Shown here: piece after piece, positions 48,502-59,087 of the stretch
How the letters are laid out: the number at the start of each line of letters is the position of its first letter
How positions within the stretch are numbered: position 1 is the stretch's first letter
Assembly (NCBI RefSeq): GCF_002915175.1
Contig: NZ_NXEJ01000004.1
Location: forward strand, 434,001-498,000
Source of the DNA: Agrobacterium rosae
GTDB taxonomy: Bacteria; Pseudomonadota; Alphaproteobacteria; Rhizobiales; Rhizobiaceae
Direction of reading: 5' to 3'
DNA length: 64,000 bases
Position numbers and translations under genes: made by a program
Notes under the pieces: model-generated
Database searches by the model: none
Seen by the model: only the letters and a program-made list of their open reading frames with translations
What the model was told of the DNA's origin: nothing

Positions 48502-49245
48502 ATGTCGGACATTACACGTTCCTCACTGCCTGAGCATGTTGCCATCATCATGGATGGTAACGGGCGTTGGGCCAAGCAGCGCGGTCTTCCCCGTATCATG
48601 GGGCACCGGCGCGGGGTCGAGGCCGTGCGCGAGACGGTGAGGGCGGCTGGCGAATGCGGGCTGAAATATCTCACACTCTTCGCCTTCTCCTCAGAAAACT
48701 GGCGCAGGCCGGTTACCGAAGTCAGCGATCTGCTGGGGCTTCTCAAGGCTTTCATTCGCCGGGACCTTGCCGATCTACACAAAGAGAATGTTCGCATTCG
48801 CGTGATCGGTGATCGCGAAGGCCTGAACGACGATATCAGCGCATTGCTGACGGAAGCCGAACAGACGACGCGTGACAACACGGCGCTGACCTTGGTCATT
48901 GCGTTTAACTACGGCTCTCGTGACGAAATTGCGCGCGCTGCGGCCTCCCTTGCCAGGGACGTAGCCCTTGGCAAGATCGACGTTTCCGCGGTTACCCCAG
49001 ACGCCATTACCGCACGTCTTGATACGGCGGGAATTCCGGATCCGGATCTCATCATCCGCACAAGTGGCGAAGAGCGTCTGTCCAATTTTCTGTTGTGGCA
49101 GGCTGCCTATTCGGAGTTTCTGTTCATTCCCGATTACTGGCCGGACTTCGACCGCAAGACATTCTTTTCCGCAATCGATCAATATATGACGCGCGACCGC
49201 AGGTTCGGCGGTCTGCCGGATCAAGTCGCCCTGGCGGGCGCGTAA
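48502..49245 (+). CDS. uppS: Undecaprenyl diphosphate synthase
   Basis: This 247-residue cis-prenyltransferase makes the C55 lipid carrier of cell-wall and O-antigen synthesis. It shows [17 protein letters not shown] with the metal-binding Asp, then [32 protein letters not shown] and the C-terminal [21 protein letters not shown] start it at 48502; the longer frame is not conserved. It overlaps cdsA by one base. Confidence 0.97.
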   Translation: MSDITRSSLPEHVAIIMDGNGRWAKQRGLPRIMGHRRGVEAVRETVRAAGECGLKYLTLFAFSSENWRRPVTEVSDLLGLLKAFIRRDLADLHKENVRIRVIGDREGLNDDISALLTEAEQTTRDNTALTLVIAFNYGSRDEIARAAASLARDVALGKIDVSAVTPDAITARLDTAGIPDPDLIIRTSGEERLSNFLLWQAAYSEFLFIPDYWPDFDRKTFFSAIDQYMTRDRRFGGLPDQVALAGA

Positions 49246-50078
49246 TGAGCCGCGAACTCAAGCTGCGGATCATATCCGCCCTCGTGCTGGCTGCCGTTAT
49301 TCTGACCGCCACATGGTATGGCGGAATGATGTTCCGCCTTTTTGCCGGCGTTCTGTCGCTGCTGATCTATTACGAGTGGACGTCCATCACCAAACTGTCC
49401 GATACCAACCCGACTGGCTATGCCTGGGGTTGGTTTGCCATTGCGGTGATCAGCGGCAACACGATTTTCGGGGAGCCCTCTCTTGATCTGCCGTTGCTGT
49501 CTGGCTTTACGCTGACCGCAGCTTTGTTTCCAGTCCTGCGCGGCAAAAACTGGTGGCTTGTCGGCGGTATGATCTATTCCGGGCTCAGCGGCATCTCGCT
49601 TGCGGCCATCCGTGGTGAGGAACCAACGGGCATTGTTGCCATGGTGTTCGTCTTCGCCATTGTCTGGGCAACGGATATTCTGGCTTATTTCGTCGGTCGT
49701 GCCATTGGCGGGCCGAAACTGGCGCCATCGATCTCGCCCGGCAAGACATGGTCCGGCGCCATCGGTGGTACGGTTTCAGGTGTCGTGGCGGGCGGCGCGG
49801 TCTCGGCAATCTACCATGGACGGATCGGGGTCGTCGTCTTGGCGCTGGCGCTGGCTTTGTCCGTTTTCAGCCAGATTGGCGACCTGTTCGAATCCTTTAT
49901 CAAGCGCCGCTTCAAGGTGAAGGATTCCAGCCATCTCATCCCCGGGCATGGCGGCTTCATGGACCGGGTTGACGGTCTTGTTTTTGCCTGCTTTACCGTA
50001 TTCCTCATTGCTGTCGTTCACGCGGCGATAACCGGTGATGTACCAGGATCAGGTAGCGGAATTCTGCCTGGATTCTGA
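49245..50078 (+). CDS. cdsA: Phosphatidate cytidylyltransferase
   Basis: This 277-residue membrane enzyme makes CDP-diacylglycerol, the precursor of all phospholipids. It has about seven helices and the family signature FSQIGDLFESFIKRRFKVKD followed by SSHLIPGHGGFMDRVDGL, with SISPGKTWSGAIGG before it. The ATG shares a base with the uppS stop. Confidence 0.95.
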   Translation: MSRELKLRIISALVLAAVILTATWYGGMMFRLFAGVLSLLIYYEWTSITKLSDTNPTGYAWGWFAIAVISGNTIFGEPSLDLPLLSGFTLTAALFPVLRGKNWWLVGGMIYSGLSGISLAAIRGEEPTGIVAMVFVFAIVWATDILAYFVGRAIGGPKLAPSISPGKTWSGAIGGTVSGVVAGGAVSAIYHGRIGVVVLALALALSVFSQIGDLFESFIKRRFKVKDSSHLIPGHGGFMDRVDGLVFACFTVFLIAVVHAAITGDVPGSGSGILPGF

Positions 50079-50108
50079 TTATAGCGTTGAGCGAAAGGCT
50101 TGGAAAAT

Positions 50109-51242
50109 ATGGATATGGTGACGGCGACGGTTGGATTTTTGACCGGTTATATGGTGCCGTTCATTCTCGTGCTTTCTCTTCTCGTCTTCGTTCACGAGAT
50201 GGGGCATTATCTGGTCGGCCGCTGGTGCGGCATACGGTCCACAGCTTTTTCCATCGGTTTCGGCCCTGAGTTGGTCGGCTTTACCGACAAGCACGGAACC
50301 CGCTGGAAAATCTCGGCTGTTCCTCTTGGCGGTTACGTGAAATTCTTCGGCGACGAGGATGTCGCCAGCAAGCCGGACACTGACAACCTTGTCAACCTGA
50401 CGCTGGAAGAGCGCGCGCAGACGCTTGCCGGTGCAAAGTTGTGGAAAAGGGCGGCAACCGTCGCTGCTGGCCCTATCGCGAATTTCATTTTGGCAATCCT
50501 GATTTTTGCAGCGCTTTTTGCCATTTACGGCCGCATGATTTCCGATCCGATCGTTTCCGAAGTGCGCGAAAACAGTGTGGCGCAGTCCGCCGGTGTTTTG
50601 GCGGGTGACAGGCTGGTCGCCATCGATGGTGAAGCCGTCAAGACGTTCGAGGATGTTCGTCGCTACGTTGCTGTTCGTCCAGGCACGCCCATCACCGTGA
50701 CTGTGGAAAGAAACGGTCAGGATATCGTTCTGCCCATGGTGCCGACCAGAACCGAGACGAAGGATCAGTTCGGCAACAAGATGGAGCTGGGCATTATCGG
50801 CATCGTCACCGACCAGACCCGCGGCAATTTCCGTCACGTCACCTATTCGCCCACTGAGGCGCTGATTGAAGGTGTGCGTGAGACCGGCCACGTCGTCACC
50901 GGCACGTTTGCCTATATCGGCAACCTCGTCACTGGTCGCATGAATGCAGATCAACTCGGCGGTCCTGTGCGTGTCGCTCAGGCATCAGGTCAGATGGCAT
51001 CTCTCGGTTTTGCAGCTGTCATTCAGCTTGCGGCCTTGCTTTCTGTTTCGATTGGCCTGCTTAATCTGATGCCGGTCCCGATTCTGGACGGCGGCCATCT
51101 GGTGTTTTACGCCATCGAGGCCGTGCGTGGCAGACCGCTTGGACCGGGTGCTCAGGAGTTTGCTTTCCGTATTGGAATGGTAATGATTTTCAGTCTAATG
51201 GTTTTTGCGACTTGGAATGATATCAGCAGCTTGATTGGCTGA
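50109..51242 (+). CDS. rseP: RseP-type site-2 zinc metalloprotease
   Basis: This protein of about 377 residues has the active-site HEMGH motif in SLLVFVHEMGHYLVGRW and the second LNLMPVPILDGGHLVFYAIE motif of membrane-embedded S2P proteases, with a PDZ-like domain between them (VAQSAGVLAGDRLVAIDGEA). It cuts anti-sigma factors or remnant signal peptides. The start is at 50109 (MDMVTATVG); a TTG at 50100 is also in frame. Confidence 0.95.
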   Translation: MDMVTATVGFLTGYMVPFILVLSLLVFVHEMGHYLVGRWCGIRSTAFSIGFGPELVGFTDKHGTRWKISAVPLGGYVKFFGDEDVASKPDTDNLVNLTLEERAQTLAGAKLWKRAATVAAGPIANFILAILIFAALFAIYGRMISDPIVSEVRENSVAQSAGVLAGDRLVAIDGEAVKTFEDVRRYVAVRPGTPITVTVERNGQDIVLPMVPTRTETKDQFGNKMELGIIGIVTDQTRGNFRHVTYSPTEALIEGVRETGHVVTGTFAYIGNLVTGRMNADQLGGPVRVAQASGQMASLGFAAVIQLAALLSVSIGLLNLMPVPILDGGHLVFYAIEAVRGRPLGPGAQEFAFRIGMVMIFSLMVFATWNDISSLIG

Positions 51243-51443
51243 ATGGGGTTTTAGAGCTGATTTTTTAACGGGGCGTTTACCTTGTTTTGATGCCAAAGTG
51301 GCGATTGAGCCACGGTAGCTTGCGAAGTAAACAGAAATTAACGGTCGGGCTTGCTTGTAGAGGAAAAGCAGGTAAAACGACGACAGATGGCCGGAGTCGG
51401 GTTCCGCCCGCTGAGGGACAACGGGAAAAGGTAAGAATTAAAA

Positions 51444-53792
51444 ATGAAGGCTGGTTCAAAGTTTTTGAACGCGGTGTCGGCGGTTGCGCTGTCTGCTGGT
51501 GTTTCTTCGGTTGCAGTTCTGGGAGTGCTCGTCTCTTCTGGAGTTGCCAATGCGGCTGTCATCAGCAGAGTTGACGTGCGTGGCGCTGAGCGCTCCGGCG
51601 CGGACGCTGTGCGGTCCAACATCACGATCGCTCCCGGTCAGAATTTTTCCAACGCTGACATCGATGAATCGGTCAAGCGCCTTTATGCGACGGGTTATTT
51701 TTCCAACGTCAGCATGAGCGTTTCTGGTAAGACGCTCGTTGTGACGGTGAGCGAGAACAATCTTGTCAACCAGGTCGTTTTCAACGGCAACCGCAAGATC
51801 AAGGACGACAAGCTTCAGGGTATCGTTCAGACGCAGTCTCTCGGTCCTTACGACCAGACACTCGTGACTGCCGATATTGCGCGCATCAAGGACGCCTATG
51901 CTGCCATTGGTCGTAGTGACGTTCAGGTTACGACACAGGTCGTGAATGTCGGTCAGGGTCGCGTCAACCTTGCTTTCGTCATCAACGAAGGTGAACGCAC
52001 GAAGATCGCTCGCATCGATTTCGTCGGTAACAACGCTTATAGCGATGGCCGTCTTGCTGCCGTTCTCAACACCAAGAAATCCAACATGCTGTCGTTCCTG
52101 ACGCGTAAGGATGTCTACAATGAGGACAAGTTGCGCGCTGACGAAGAAGCGCTGCGCCAGTTCTATTACAACCGCGGCTATGCCGACTTCCGGGTAACGT
52201 CTTCGGACGCGGTTCTGGATGAAGCGACCAACGAATACACAATCACGATCAACGTTGACGAAGGTCAGCGTTATGCATTTGGTAATGTGGCTGTCGAATC
52301 CACCGTTCCAGGTGTCGATGGTTCTGAGCTGCAGGGTCTGGTCGAAACCAAGTCCGGTGCTGGTTACAGCGCCAAAGAAGTTCAGCAGAGCATCGAAGCC
52401 ATTTCCAAGCGCGTCTCCGCAGAAGGTTATCCTTTTGCACGCGTGACGCCGCGTGGCGACCGTGACATGGCTGGCAACACCATTGGTGTGACCTACATCG
52501 TCGATCAGGGCGAGCGTGCATATGTCGAGCGTATCGAAATCCGCGGTAACACACGTACGCGTGATTATGTTATCCGTCGCGAATTCGACATCAGCGAAGG
52601 CGATGCTTTCAACCAGACGGTTGTCAGTGCTGCCAAGCGTCGTCTCGAAGCACTCGGCTACTTCTCCAAGGTCAACATCGGCACATCGCAGGGCAGCGCT
52701 CCTGACCGCGTCGTGATCGTGGTTGACGTTGAAGATCAGGCAACCGGCTCGTTCGGTATCGGTGCTGGTTATTCCCAGAACGATGGTGCGCTTCTTGAAG
52801 CATCGATCGAAGAAAAGAACTTCCTTGGTCGCGGCCAGTACATTCGTATTGCTGCTGGTGCCGGCCAGGACGACGCGCGTACGTACAACCTTTCGTTCAC
52901 CGAGCCTTACTTCCTTGGCTATCGCCTTGCCGCAGGTTTCGATCTGTTCAAGAGCCAGAGCTCGAACGAAGACTACTATGACTATGATGAGCAGGGCTTT
53001 GCGCTCCGCGTAACTGCACCCATCACGGAAAATCTGGCGACGACGTTCAAGTACACGTACAAGCAGATCAAGTATGATGGAAAATCTGGTTACGACGATG
53101 TCGATGGTGCGGGTAACTATGTGAACCTGGCTAGCCCTTACGTTGATTTGATCAATGGCGGCAATTGGACGCAATCGATCATTTCCAACACGCTCGCCTA
53201 CAATTCCTTGGACGACCGCAACATGCCACGCGAAGGCTGGCAAGGTGCTTTGACAAACGAATTTGCAGGTCTTGGTGGTGACTCCGAGTATTACAAGATT
53301 TATGCGAAGGCTCGTTATTACCACACGCTGTCTGACGAGTACGACATTATCGGTTCGATCACGGGTCAGGCTGGTTATGTTGCCCCGACTGGCGACAATC
53401 TGCTTGTTTTCGATCAGTTCAAAATCGGCGGCCGCGTGATCCGTGGCTTCGAGAATGACGGTATTGGCCCGCGCATCGGTGATGACGCCATCGGTGGTAC
53501 GACGTACTTTGCAGCCTCTGCTGAAGTGACGGCTCCTATGCCTGGCGTTCCTGAAGACTTCGGTCTGCGCCTTGCCGGTTTCGTTGATGCTGGTACGCTT
53601 TATGGCAATAAGGTTCGTACTGCTGCTGGTGAAAACGTGCAGGACGATAGCTCGATCCGTGCATCTGCTGGTATCGGTCTGATGTGGGCTTCGCCGTTTG
53701 GTCCTCTGCGCGTAGACTATGCAGTTCCTTTCATGAAGGAAGACTACGACGAAGTGCAGAATTTCCGGTTTGGCATGTCCAACACTTTCTGA
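51444..53792 (+). CDS. bamA: Outer-membrane protein assembly factor BamA
   Basis: This 782-residue protein inserts beta-barrels into the outer membrane. A hydrophobic signal region (VSAVALSAGVSSVAVLGVLV) is followed by five POTRA repeats (from ISRVDVRGAERSGADAVRSN to about residue 430) and a C-terminal barrel starting near GSFGIGAGYSQNDG. The VRGF-equivalent loop reads VIRGFENDGIGPR, and the chain ends in FRFGMSNTF, the terminal aromatic residue required for assembly. Confidence 0.97.
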   Translation: MKAGSKFLNAVSAVALSAGVSSVAVLGVLVSSGVANAAVISRVDVRGAERSGADAVRSNITIAPGQNFSNADIDESVKRLYATGYFSNVSMSVSGKTLVVTVSENNLVNQVVFNGNRKIKDDKLQGIVQTQSLGPYDQTLVTADIARIKDAYAAIGRSDVQVTTQVVNVGQGRVNLAFVINEGERTKIARIDFVGNNAYSDGRLAAVLNTKKSNMLSFLTRKDVYNEDKLRADEEALRQFYYNRGYADFRVTSSDAVLDEATNEYTITINVDEGQRYAFGNVAVESTVPGVDGSELQGLVETKSGAGYSAKEVQQSIEAISKRVSAEGYPFARVTPRGDRDMAGNTIGVTYIVDQGERAYVERIEIRGNTRTRDYVIRREFDISEGDAFNQTVVSAAKRRLEALGYFSKVNIGTSQGSAPDRVVIVVDVEDQATGSFGIGAGYSQNDGALLEASIEEKNFLGRGQYIRIAAGAGQDDARTYNLSFTEPYFLGYRLAAGFDLFKSQSSNEDYYDYDEQGFALRVTAPITENLATTFKYTYKQIKYDGKSGYDDVDGAGNYVNLASPYVDLINGGNWTQSIISNTLAYNSLDDRNMPREGWQGALTNEFAGLGGDSEYYKIYAKARYYHTLSDEYDIIGSITGQAGYVAPTGDNLLVFDQFKIGGRVIRGFENDGIGPRIGDDAIGGTTYFAASAEVTAPMPGVPEDFGLRLAGFVDAGTLYGNKVRTAAGENVQDDSSIRASAGIGLMWASPFGPLRVDYAVPFMKEDYDEVQNFRFGMSNTF

Positions 53793-53841
53793 TATCGGCA
53801 GTCCAGAACTGCGAGTTTGAACGTTCTGGAGTATCCGGCTG

Positions 53842-54906
53842 ATGGAATATAATGCTTTTTTTCCGCCCCATGATGGCATGCGATTGAGAGACATCGCAGA
53901 CCGTCTTGGGGCGGAACTGTCTGATGAGGCTGCGGGTGATCGCCTGGTGCGTTCGATTGCGCCTGTTTACCGCGCGAAGTCCGATCAGCTTTGCTACATT
54001 CTTTCGCGTCGAAACCGGGATGAGTTGCTGACGTGTGAGGCTGCAGCCGTCATTTGTGACACGGCTCTCAAAGGGCTCATTCCTGATCATATTCCGGCTC
54101 TTATCTCCAAAAATCCCCATATGGTTTTTGCGCAGGCGGGAGCGTTGCTGCATCCTTCCGCGATGAAGCCATCGGCGATCGCCGGGCAGGAGACCGAAAT
54201 TTCCGCCGCCGCTCATGTCGATCCATCCGCGAAGCTGGAGGCGGGGGTTGTGGTGGAGCCATTCGCTGTTATCGGCGCGAATACCCATATCGGCGCAGGT
54301 ACTCGGATTGGACCAGGTGCGGTCATTGGGGCAGACGTTCAGATTGGGCGTGATTGCACGATCGCAGGCGGTGCCAGCATTCTTTCGGCTTTGATCGGCA
54401 ATGGCGTGATCATTCACAACGGTGCGCGCATCGGGCAGGACGGTTTTGGTTACGCTCCGGGGCCGCGCGGTATGATCAAGATCGTGCAGATCGGTCGCGT
54501 CATCATTCAGGATAATGTCGAGATTGGTGCCAACACCACGGTTGATCGTGGCACGATGGACGACACGGTGATTGGTGAAGGTACGAAAATCGACAATCAG
54601 GTTCAGATTGGTCACAACGTGCGCATCGGTCGTCATTGCGGCATCGTCAGCAAAGTCGGCATTGCCGGCAGCACTCGCATTGGCGATGGTGTGATGATTG
54701 GCGGTGCCAGCGGTATCAACGGCCATATCACCATTGGAGACGGCGTGCAGATTGCGGCAATGAGCGGCGTTGTCGCCGACGTGCCGGCGGGCGCGAAATA
54801 TGGCGGCGTGCCGGCGCGGCCACTCAAACATTTCCTGCGCGATATGGCCGAGTTGCTGGCCCGTGCTGAGGAGCGAGACAAGAAGACAGGAGAGAAGAAT
54901 GTCTGA
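53842..54906 (+). CDS. lpxD: UDP-3-O-acylglucosamine N-acyltransferase
   Basis: This 354-residue enzyme adds the second acyl chain to the lipid A precursor. A small N-terminal uridine-binding domain (residues 1-105) is followed by hexapeptide repeats (for example [20 protein letters not shown]), then [13 protein letters not shown] with an expected catalytic His region and a short C-terminal helix. It overlaps fabZ by eight bases. Confidence 0.96.
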   Translation: MEYNAFFPPHDGMRLRDIADRLGAELSDEAAGDRLVRSIAPVYRAKSDQLCYILSRRNRDELLTCEAAAVICDTALKGLIPDHIPALISKNPHMVFAQAGALLHPSAMKPSAIAGQETEISAAAHVDPSAKLEAGVVVEPFAVIGANTHIGAGTRIGPGAVIGADVQIGRDCTIAGGASILSALIGNGVIIHNGARIGQDGFGYAPGPRGMIKIVQIGRVIIQDNVEIGANTTVDRGTMDDTVIGEGTKIDNQVQIGHNVRIGRHCGIVSKVGIAGSTRIGDGVMIGGASGINGHITIGDGVQIAAMSGVVADVPAGAKYGGVPARPLKHFLRDMAELLARAEERDKKTGEKNV

Positions 54907-55366
54907 AGAGACAAAGACGGCGCTTGGCGCGGCTGACATCCTCGAGGTGATGAAGCTGCTGCCGCATCGTTATCCATTTTTGCTGATCGACAAGATCATC
55001 GATATCGACGCTGATAACTCGGCAACTGGCATCAAGAACGTGACGGTCAACGAGCCACATTTCACGGGTCACTTCCCGGATCGTCCCATCATGCCGGGCG
55101 TTCTGATCGTGGAAGCGATGGCGCAGACGGCGGGTGCCATCTGTGCGCGCAAGCAGGGCGATGGTGGCAACCTCGTTTATTTCATGACGATCGACAATGC
55201 GCGTTTCCGCAAGCCTGTCGTACCAGGCGATCGGCTGGAAATCTATGTCGTCAAGCAGCGCCAGCGCGGCAATGTCTGGAAATTCCACTGCGATGCCAAG
55301 GTTGACGGTGTTCTGGTTGCCGAAGCCGATATCGGAGCAATGATGATCCCCGAGGATCAGCAATGA
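54899..55366 (+). CDS. fabZ: 3-hydroxyacyl-ACP dehydratase FabZ
   Basis: This 155-residue hotdog-fold enzyme has [16 protein letters not shown] and [20 protein letters not shown], the catalytic His and Glu blocks. It competes with the Lpx enzymes for 3-hydroxyacyl-ACP, which explains its place in the lipid A operon. The start at 54899 lies inside lpxD. Confidence 0.97.
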   Translation: MSEETKTALGAADILEVMKLLPHRYPFLLIDKIIDIDADNSATGIKNVTVNEPHFTGHFPDRPIMPGVLIVEAMAQTAGAICARKQGDGGNLVYFMTIDNARFRKPVVPGDRLEIYVVKQRQRGNVWKFHCDAKVDGVLVAEADIGAMMIPEDQQ

Positions 55367-56175
55367 GCAAGATTGCGGCTTCGGCCAAAATTCACCCGAT
55401 GTCTTTCATTGAAGACGGTGCGGTCATCGGTGAAAACGTCGTCGTCGGCCCGTTCTGCCATGTCGGCCCCAAAGTTACGCTGCATAATGATGTTCAGTTG
55501 ATCAGCCACGTCGTCGTGCTGGGCTCGACCACAGTCGGCAAGGGCACGAAAATCTGGCCGTCGGCCGTGATTGGCGGCGATTCGCAGAGTGCACACCACA
55601 GCGCGGTCGACACGACGCTGGTCATCGGTGAAAACTGCACAATCCGTGAAGGTGTGACGATGAACACCGGTACCGTCGAACATGGCGGCACCACTGTTGT
55701 CGGCAACAACAATCTGTTCCTTGCCTATGCGCATGTGGCGCATGATTGCCGTCTGGGCAATAATATCATCCTGTCCAACAACGTCATGCTGGCGGGTCAC
55801 GTGACGATCGAGGACCGGGCCATTCTGGGTGGCGGCTCTGCCGTACATCAGTTCACGCGTGTTGGCCGCCAAGCCTTTATCGGCGGGCTGTCCGCCGTAA
55901 GCTACGATGTCGTTCCCTATGGGATGCTGAATGGCAATCCCGGTATTTTGAGCGGTCTGAACATCGTCGGCATGACGCGCGCAGGCATCGAGCGTGCTGA
56001 AATTCACAAGGTTCGCCGTGCTTACAAGCAGATATTCGAGAGTGAGGGCAATGTTCGCACGAACGCCGCCGCCATCCGAGATGAATATCTGGAGTGCCCG
56101 CAGGCGCTTGAAATCATCGACTTTATTGCTGCTGCCAATGATAGGGCAATTTCCTCGCCCCACCGTGGAAAATAG
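55363..56175 (+). CDS. lpxA: UDP-N-acetylglucosamine O-acyltransferase
   Basis: This 270-residue left-handed beta-helix enzyme adds the first 3-hydroxyacyl chain in lipid A synthesis. Its catalytic His lies in [19 protein letters not shown], and [20 protein letters not shown] follows. The ATG overlaps the fabZ stop. Confidence 0.97.
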   Translation: MSKIAASAKIHPMSFIEDGAVIGENVVVGPFCHVGPKVTLHNDVQLISHVVVLGSTTVGKGTKIWPSAVIGGDSQSAHHSAVDTTLVIGENCTIREGVTMNTGTVEHGGTTVVGNNNLFLAYAHVAHDCRLGNNIILSNNVMLAGHVTIEDRAILGGGSAVHQFTRVGRQAFIGGLSAVSYDVVPYGMLNGNPGILSGLNIVGMTRAGIERAEIHKVRRAYKQIFESEGNVRTNAAAIRDEYLECPQALEIIDFIAAANDRAISSPHRGK

Positions 56176-56178
56176 GCT

Positions 56179-57045
56179 GTGACACAGGGTGCGGGGCGGC
56201 TGGCAATCATCGCTGGTAGTGGGTTTCTTCCTTACTATGTGGCGGAGGCCGCGCAACAGTCAGGTGAGACGCCCTTCATCATCCGTTTGAAAAACGAAGC
56301 CGATCTTGACTGGACGAAGTTCGAAAGTGTCTCGATCAGCGTTGGCGATGTTTCGGCGCTCGGTAAACTGCTGTCTGCACAGGGTATCGACCGCGTCGTG
56401 CTATCGGGTGGCGTTTCGCGGCGCCCTGAGTGGCGAGAGATTCGCCCCAACTTGAAAATGATCGCAAAAATGCCGTCCATCATCCGCACCCTGTTGTCCG
56501 GTGGTGATGATACGGTGCTGCAAATGGTGATCAGGCTGATTGAAGCGCAGGGCGCACGGGTTATCGGTGCGCATGAGATTGCGCCGGCTCTGCTGGCAAC
56601 GACGGGTGCGCTCGGTAAAGTCGCGCCAGGGGACGATGACCACAGGGATATCGCCAAGGCCGCCAAGGCCGCACTCGCACTCGGCGCGCTGGACGTAGGG
56701 CAGGGCTCTGTCTCCGTCGGCGGGCGCCTCGTGGCGCTGGAAGGCGTCGAGGGGACCGATGGCATGCTGGCGCGCGTTGCCTTTTTACGCGCAGAGGGGC
56801 GCATCTCCAGCCGCAGGAAAGGCGTTCTGGTCAAGCTGTGCAAGCCGCAGCAAGACATTCGCGCCGATTTACCAACCATTGGTCCATCCACCGTTGAAAA
56901 TGCTGCGAAGGCCGGGCTTGCCGGCATAGCGGTCGAAGCGGGCAGGGCGTTCGTGCTGGACCGTGAGGTCATGTTGCGGGCTGCCGATGATGCCGGGTTG
57001 TTCGTCTGTGGTATAGATGTGGGCCTTGCGGGAGAGATGATGTGA
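56179..57045 (+). CDS. lpxI: UDP-2,3-diacylglucosamine pyrophosphatase LpxI
   Basis: This 288-residue DUF1009 protein carries out the UDP-2,3-diacylglucosamine hydrolysis done by LpxH in enterobacteria. It shows LAIIAGSGFLPYYVAEAAQQ, VVLSGGVSRRPEW and the C-terminal GLFVCGIDVG. The start is GTG (56179), three bases after the lpxA stop. Confidence 0.95.
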   Translation: MTQGAGRLAIIAGSGFLPYYVAEAAQQSGETPFIIRLKNEADLDWTKFESVSISVGDVSALGKLLSAQGIDRVVLSGGVSRRPEWREIRPNLKMIAKMPSIIRTLLSGGDDTVLQMVIRLIEAQGARVIGAHEIAPALLATTGALGKVAPGDDDHRDIAKAAKAALALGALDVGQGSVSVGGRLVALEGVEGTDGMLARVAFLRAEGRISSRRKGVLVKLCKPQQDIRADLPTIGPSTVENAAKAGLAGIAVEAGRAFVLDREVMLRAADDAGLFVCGIDVGLAGEMM

Positions 57046-58238
57046 CCGACAGCGTTCTCAAACTGGCGGTGATCGCCGGGGAAGTCTCAGGCGATCTGCT
57101 GGGGGCGGATCTGGTGCGAGCCTTGAAGCAGCAATATCCGGGCCGTGTCGAACTGGTCGGCGTCGGCGGGGATGGCCTGATCGCAGAAGGCCTCGTTTCG
57201 CTGTTCGATTACTCCGAATTGTCGATCATGGGCTTCACGCAAGTTTTGAAAAAACTGCCGCAGATGATCGCGAGAATCAAGGAAACGGCCAATGCGATTA
57301 TTGCCGCAAAGCCGGATGTTTTGTTGATCATCGACAGCCCGGATTTCACGCACCGCGTTACCAAGCGTGTACGCAAAGCGTTGCCGCAGTTGCCGGTTAT
57401 CAATTACGTCTGCCCAAGCGTCTGGGCGTGGAAAGAATACCGCGCAACGGCGATGCTGTCCTATGTCGATCACGTGCTGGCACTGCTGCCGTTCGAGCCT
57501 GAGACCATGCGACGCCTTGGCGGCCCGCCGACAACATTCGTCGGCCATCGGCTGAGCGTTGATGCTGATCTACTAGAGGTCCGTGCAAAGCGTGCCGCGC
57601 GACCTCTGCCTGGCTTGGGAGAGCCAAGAACCATTCTTCTGCTGCCTGGCTCGAGGTCGACCGAAATCACGCGGTTGATGGAGCCGTTCAGGGACGCGGC
57701 GCAGGCATTCGTCGAGCGAAATGGGCCTACACGATTTGTTCTTCCAACGGTGCCCAGACAGGAAAGCTTGATCCGTGGGCTTGCGGCGTCCTGGCCGGAT
57801 CATGTCCGCCCTCAGATCGATACGGGTGCAGCCTTCAAGTGGCAGGCGTTTGCTGAGGCAGATGCTGCCATTGCCGCGTCTGGAACCGTTATTCTGGAGC
57901 TTGCGCTGGCCCATGTGCCGGTGGTTTCAGTCTACAAAACGGACTGGATCTTCACCATGCTGAGCAGGCGCATCAAGACCTGGACGGGGGCTCTGCCCAA
58001 CCTGATTGCAGATTATGCCGTGGTGCCGGAGTATATCAACGAAGTGGTTCGCGCAGGTTCCATGCTGCGTTGGGCGGAGCGACTGTCGTCCAATACGCTC
58101 CAGCGACGGGCCATGCTGGAAGGTTTTGCGCTGGTGCAGGAGCGTCTGCGCACCGAGCGTCCTCCGGGCGAGGTTGGTGCTGAGATTTTGCTGTCTGTCT
58201 ATCGCAGCAAGACTGGTGCCTTTGGCCGTGGCGCATAA
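57042..58238 (+). CDS. lpxB: Lipid-A-disaccharide synthase
   Basis: This 398-residue glycosyltransferase joins two lipid X-type units into the lipid A disaccharide. It has VIAGEVSGDLLGADLVRALK, SPDFTHRVTKRVRKALP, NYVCPSVWAWKEYRA and VTLPGSRSTEI-like LLLPGSRSTEITRLM. It starts at GTG (57042) overlapping lpxI. It is the last gene of the operon; no clear terminator follows. Confidence 0.96.
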   Translation: MTDSVLKLAVIAGEVSGDLLGADLVRALKQQYPGRVELVGVGGDGLIAEGLVSLFDYSELSIMGFTQVLKKLPQMIARIKETANAIIAAKPDVLLIIDSPDFTHRVTKRVRKALPQLPVINYVCPSVWAWKEYRATAMLSYVDHVLALLPFEPETMRRLGGPPTTFVGHRLSVDADLLEVRAKRAARPLPGLGEPRTILLLPGSRSTEITRLMEPFRDAAQAFVERNGPTRFVLPTVPRQESLIRGLAASWPDHVRPQIDTGAAFKWQAFAEADAAIAASGTVILELALAHVPVVSVYKTDWIFTMLSRRIKTWTGALPNLIADYAVVPEYINEVVRAGSMLRWAERLSSNTLQRRAMLEGFALVQERLRTERPPGEVGAEILLSVYRSKTGAFGRGA

Positions 58239-58364
58239 TATTTGACCGGTGTCCAAATCGGCCCAGCTTAAAAAATAATCAAAAATCACTGTTCTGCCGA
58301 CCTGTCGAGATGATTAGGCCTGCGATCTTTTGTGCTGATCAATTGGCACATCGTTTGCTTTTCC

Positions 58365-58380
58365 ATCTTGTATGCAAGAT
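58365..58380 (+). promoter_or_regulatory. GntR-type operator palindrome over the gntR start codon
   Basis: ATCTTG-TATG-CAAGAT is a perfect 6+6 inverted repeat and contains the ATG at 58372-58374. GntR/FCD regulators often bind TTGTATACAA-like sites. Autoregulation is inferred. Confidence 0.6.
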
Positions 58381-59076
58381 AGACATGCACCCGACACCGA
58401 CCAAACTGCGATAGAAAAGGCCATCGTTTCCGGCATTCTTTCCGCTCGAATACGCCCCGGAACCCGGTTGGGCGAAAGTCAGCTCGCAGAAATTTATGGT
58501 GTGTCGCGCACCAAGATACGCGAAGCGCTGATGCGTCTTGGCAGCCGTGGCGTCGTCAAGGTCAGTCCACGTCGCGGCTGGTTCGTCGTAGAGCCGTCGG
58601 CCGAGGAGGCGATTAAAGTCTACGAGGCGCGGCGCGTCATCGAGTGCGGTCTGTTGCGAAGCATGACGAGGCTGCCCCCAGAGGGTCGCCAAATTCTTCT
58701 CGATCACTTGAGCGAAGAAAAGGACGCGATGGCTGCTTGCGATCGGCAACGGCTGACATGCCTGATGGGCGATTTCCACATTCGTATTGCCGAAATTGCC
58801 GGAAACGAAATCATTGCCGACCTCCTGCGCGACCTGACCGCCCGCACCATTCTTATTTCGATGTTGTACCAATCGGATTTTCACGCAGCCCAGTCTCACG
58901 AGGGACATTGCCGCATGTTCGAGGCGATGGATGCGGGTGACTTTTCCAAGGCGGCAGACCTTGCAGCCACGCATCTGGACGAGGTCGAAACAGGCCTCGA
59001 TCTGACGCGCCAGCGCGACCAATACTCCAATCTTCGCAGTTCACTTTCCCTTCCTGCCCTTCACGCAACCATTTAG
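58372..59076 (+). CDS. GntR-family regulator with FCD domain
   Basis: This 234-residue protein has a winged-helix N-terminus (residues 12-75, RPGTRLGESQLAEIYGVSRT and KIREALMRLGSRGVVKVSPR) and an FCD ligand domain with the metal ligands expected in RRVIE, DFHIRI and HEGHCRMFEAMDAGD and the end DLAATHLDEV. It probably controls the amino acid ABC transporter that begins 12 bases after its stop. The inducer is unknown. Confidence 0.88.
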   Translation: MQDRHAPDTDQTAIEKAIVSGILSARIRPGTRLGESQLAEIYGVSRTKIREALMRLGSRGVVKVSPRRGWFVVEPSAEEAIKVYEARRVIECGLLRSMTRLPPEGRQILLDHLSEEKDAMAACDRQRLTCLMGDFHIRIAEIAGNEIIADLLRDLTARTILISMLYQSDFHAAQSHEGHCRMFEAMDAGDFSKAADLAATHLDEVETGLDLTRQRDQYSNLRSSLSLPALHATI

Positions 59077-59087
59077 GAGATTTCATA

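Noticed and set aside
51456-53894. 812-codon minus-strand ORF opposite bamA
   Set aside because: It lies fully opposite bamA, whose motifs are certain, and has no recognisable domain or ribosome-binding site.
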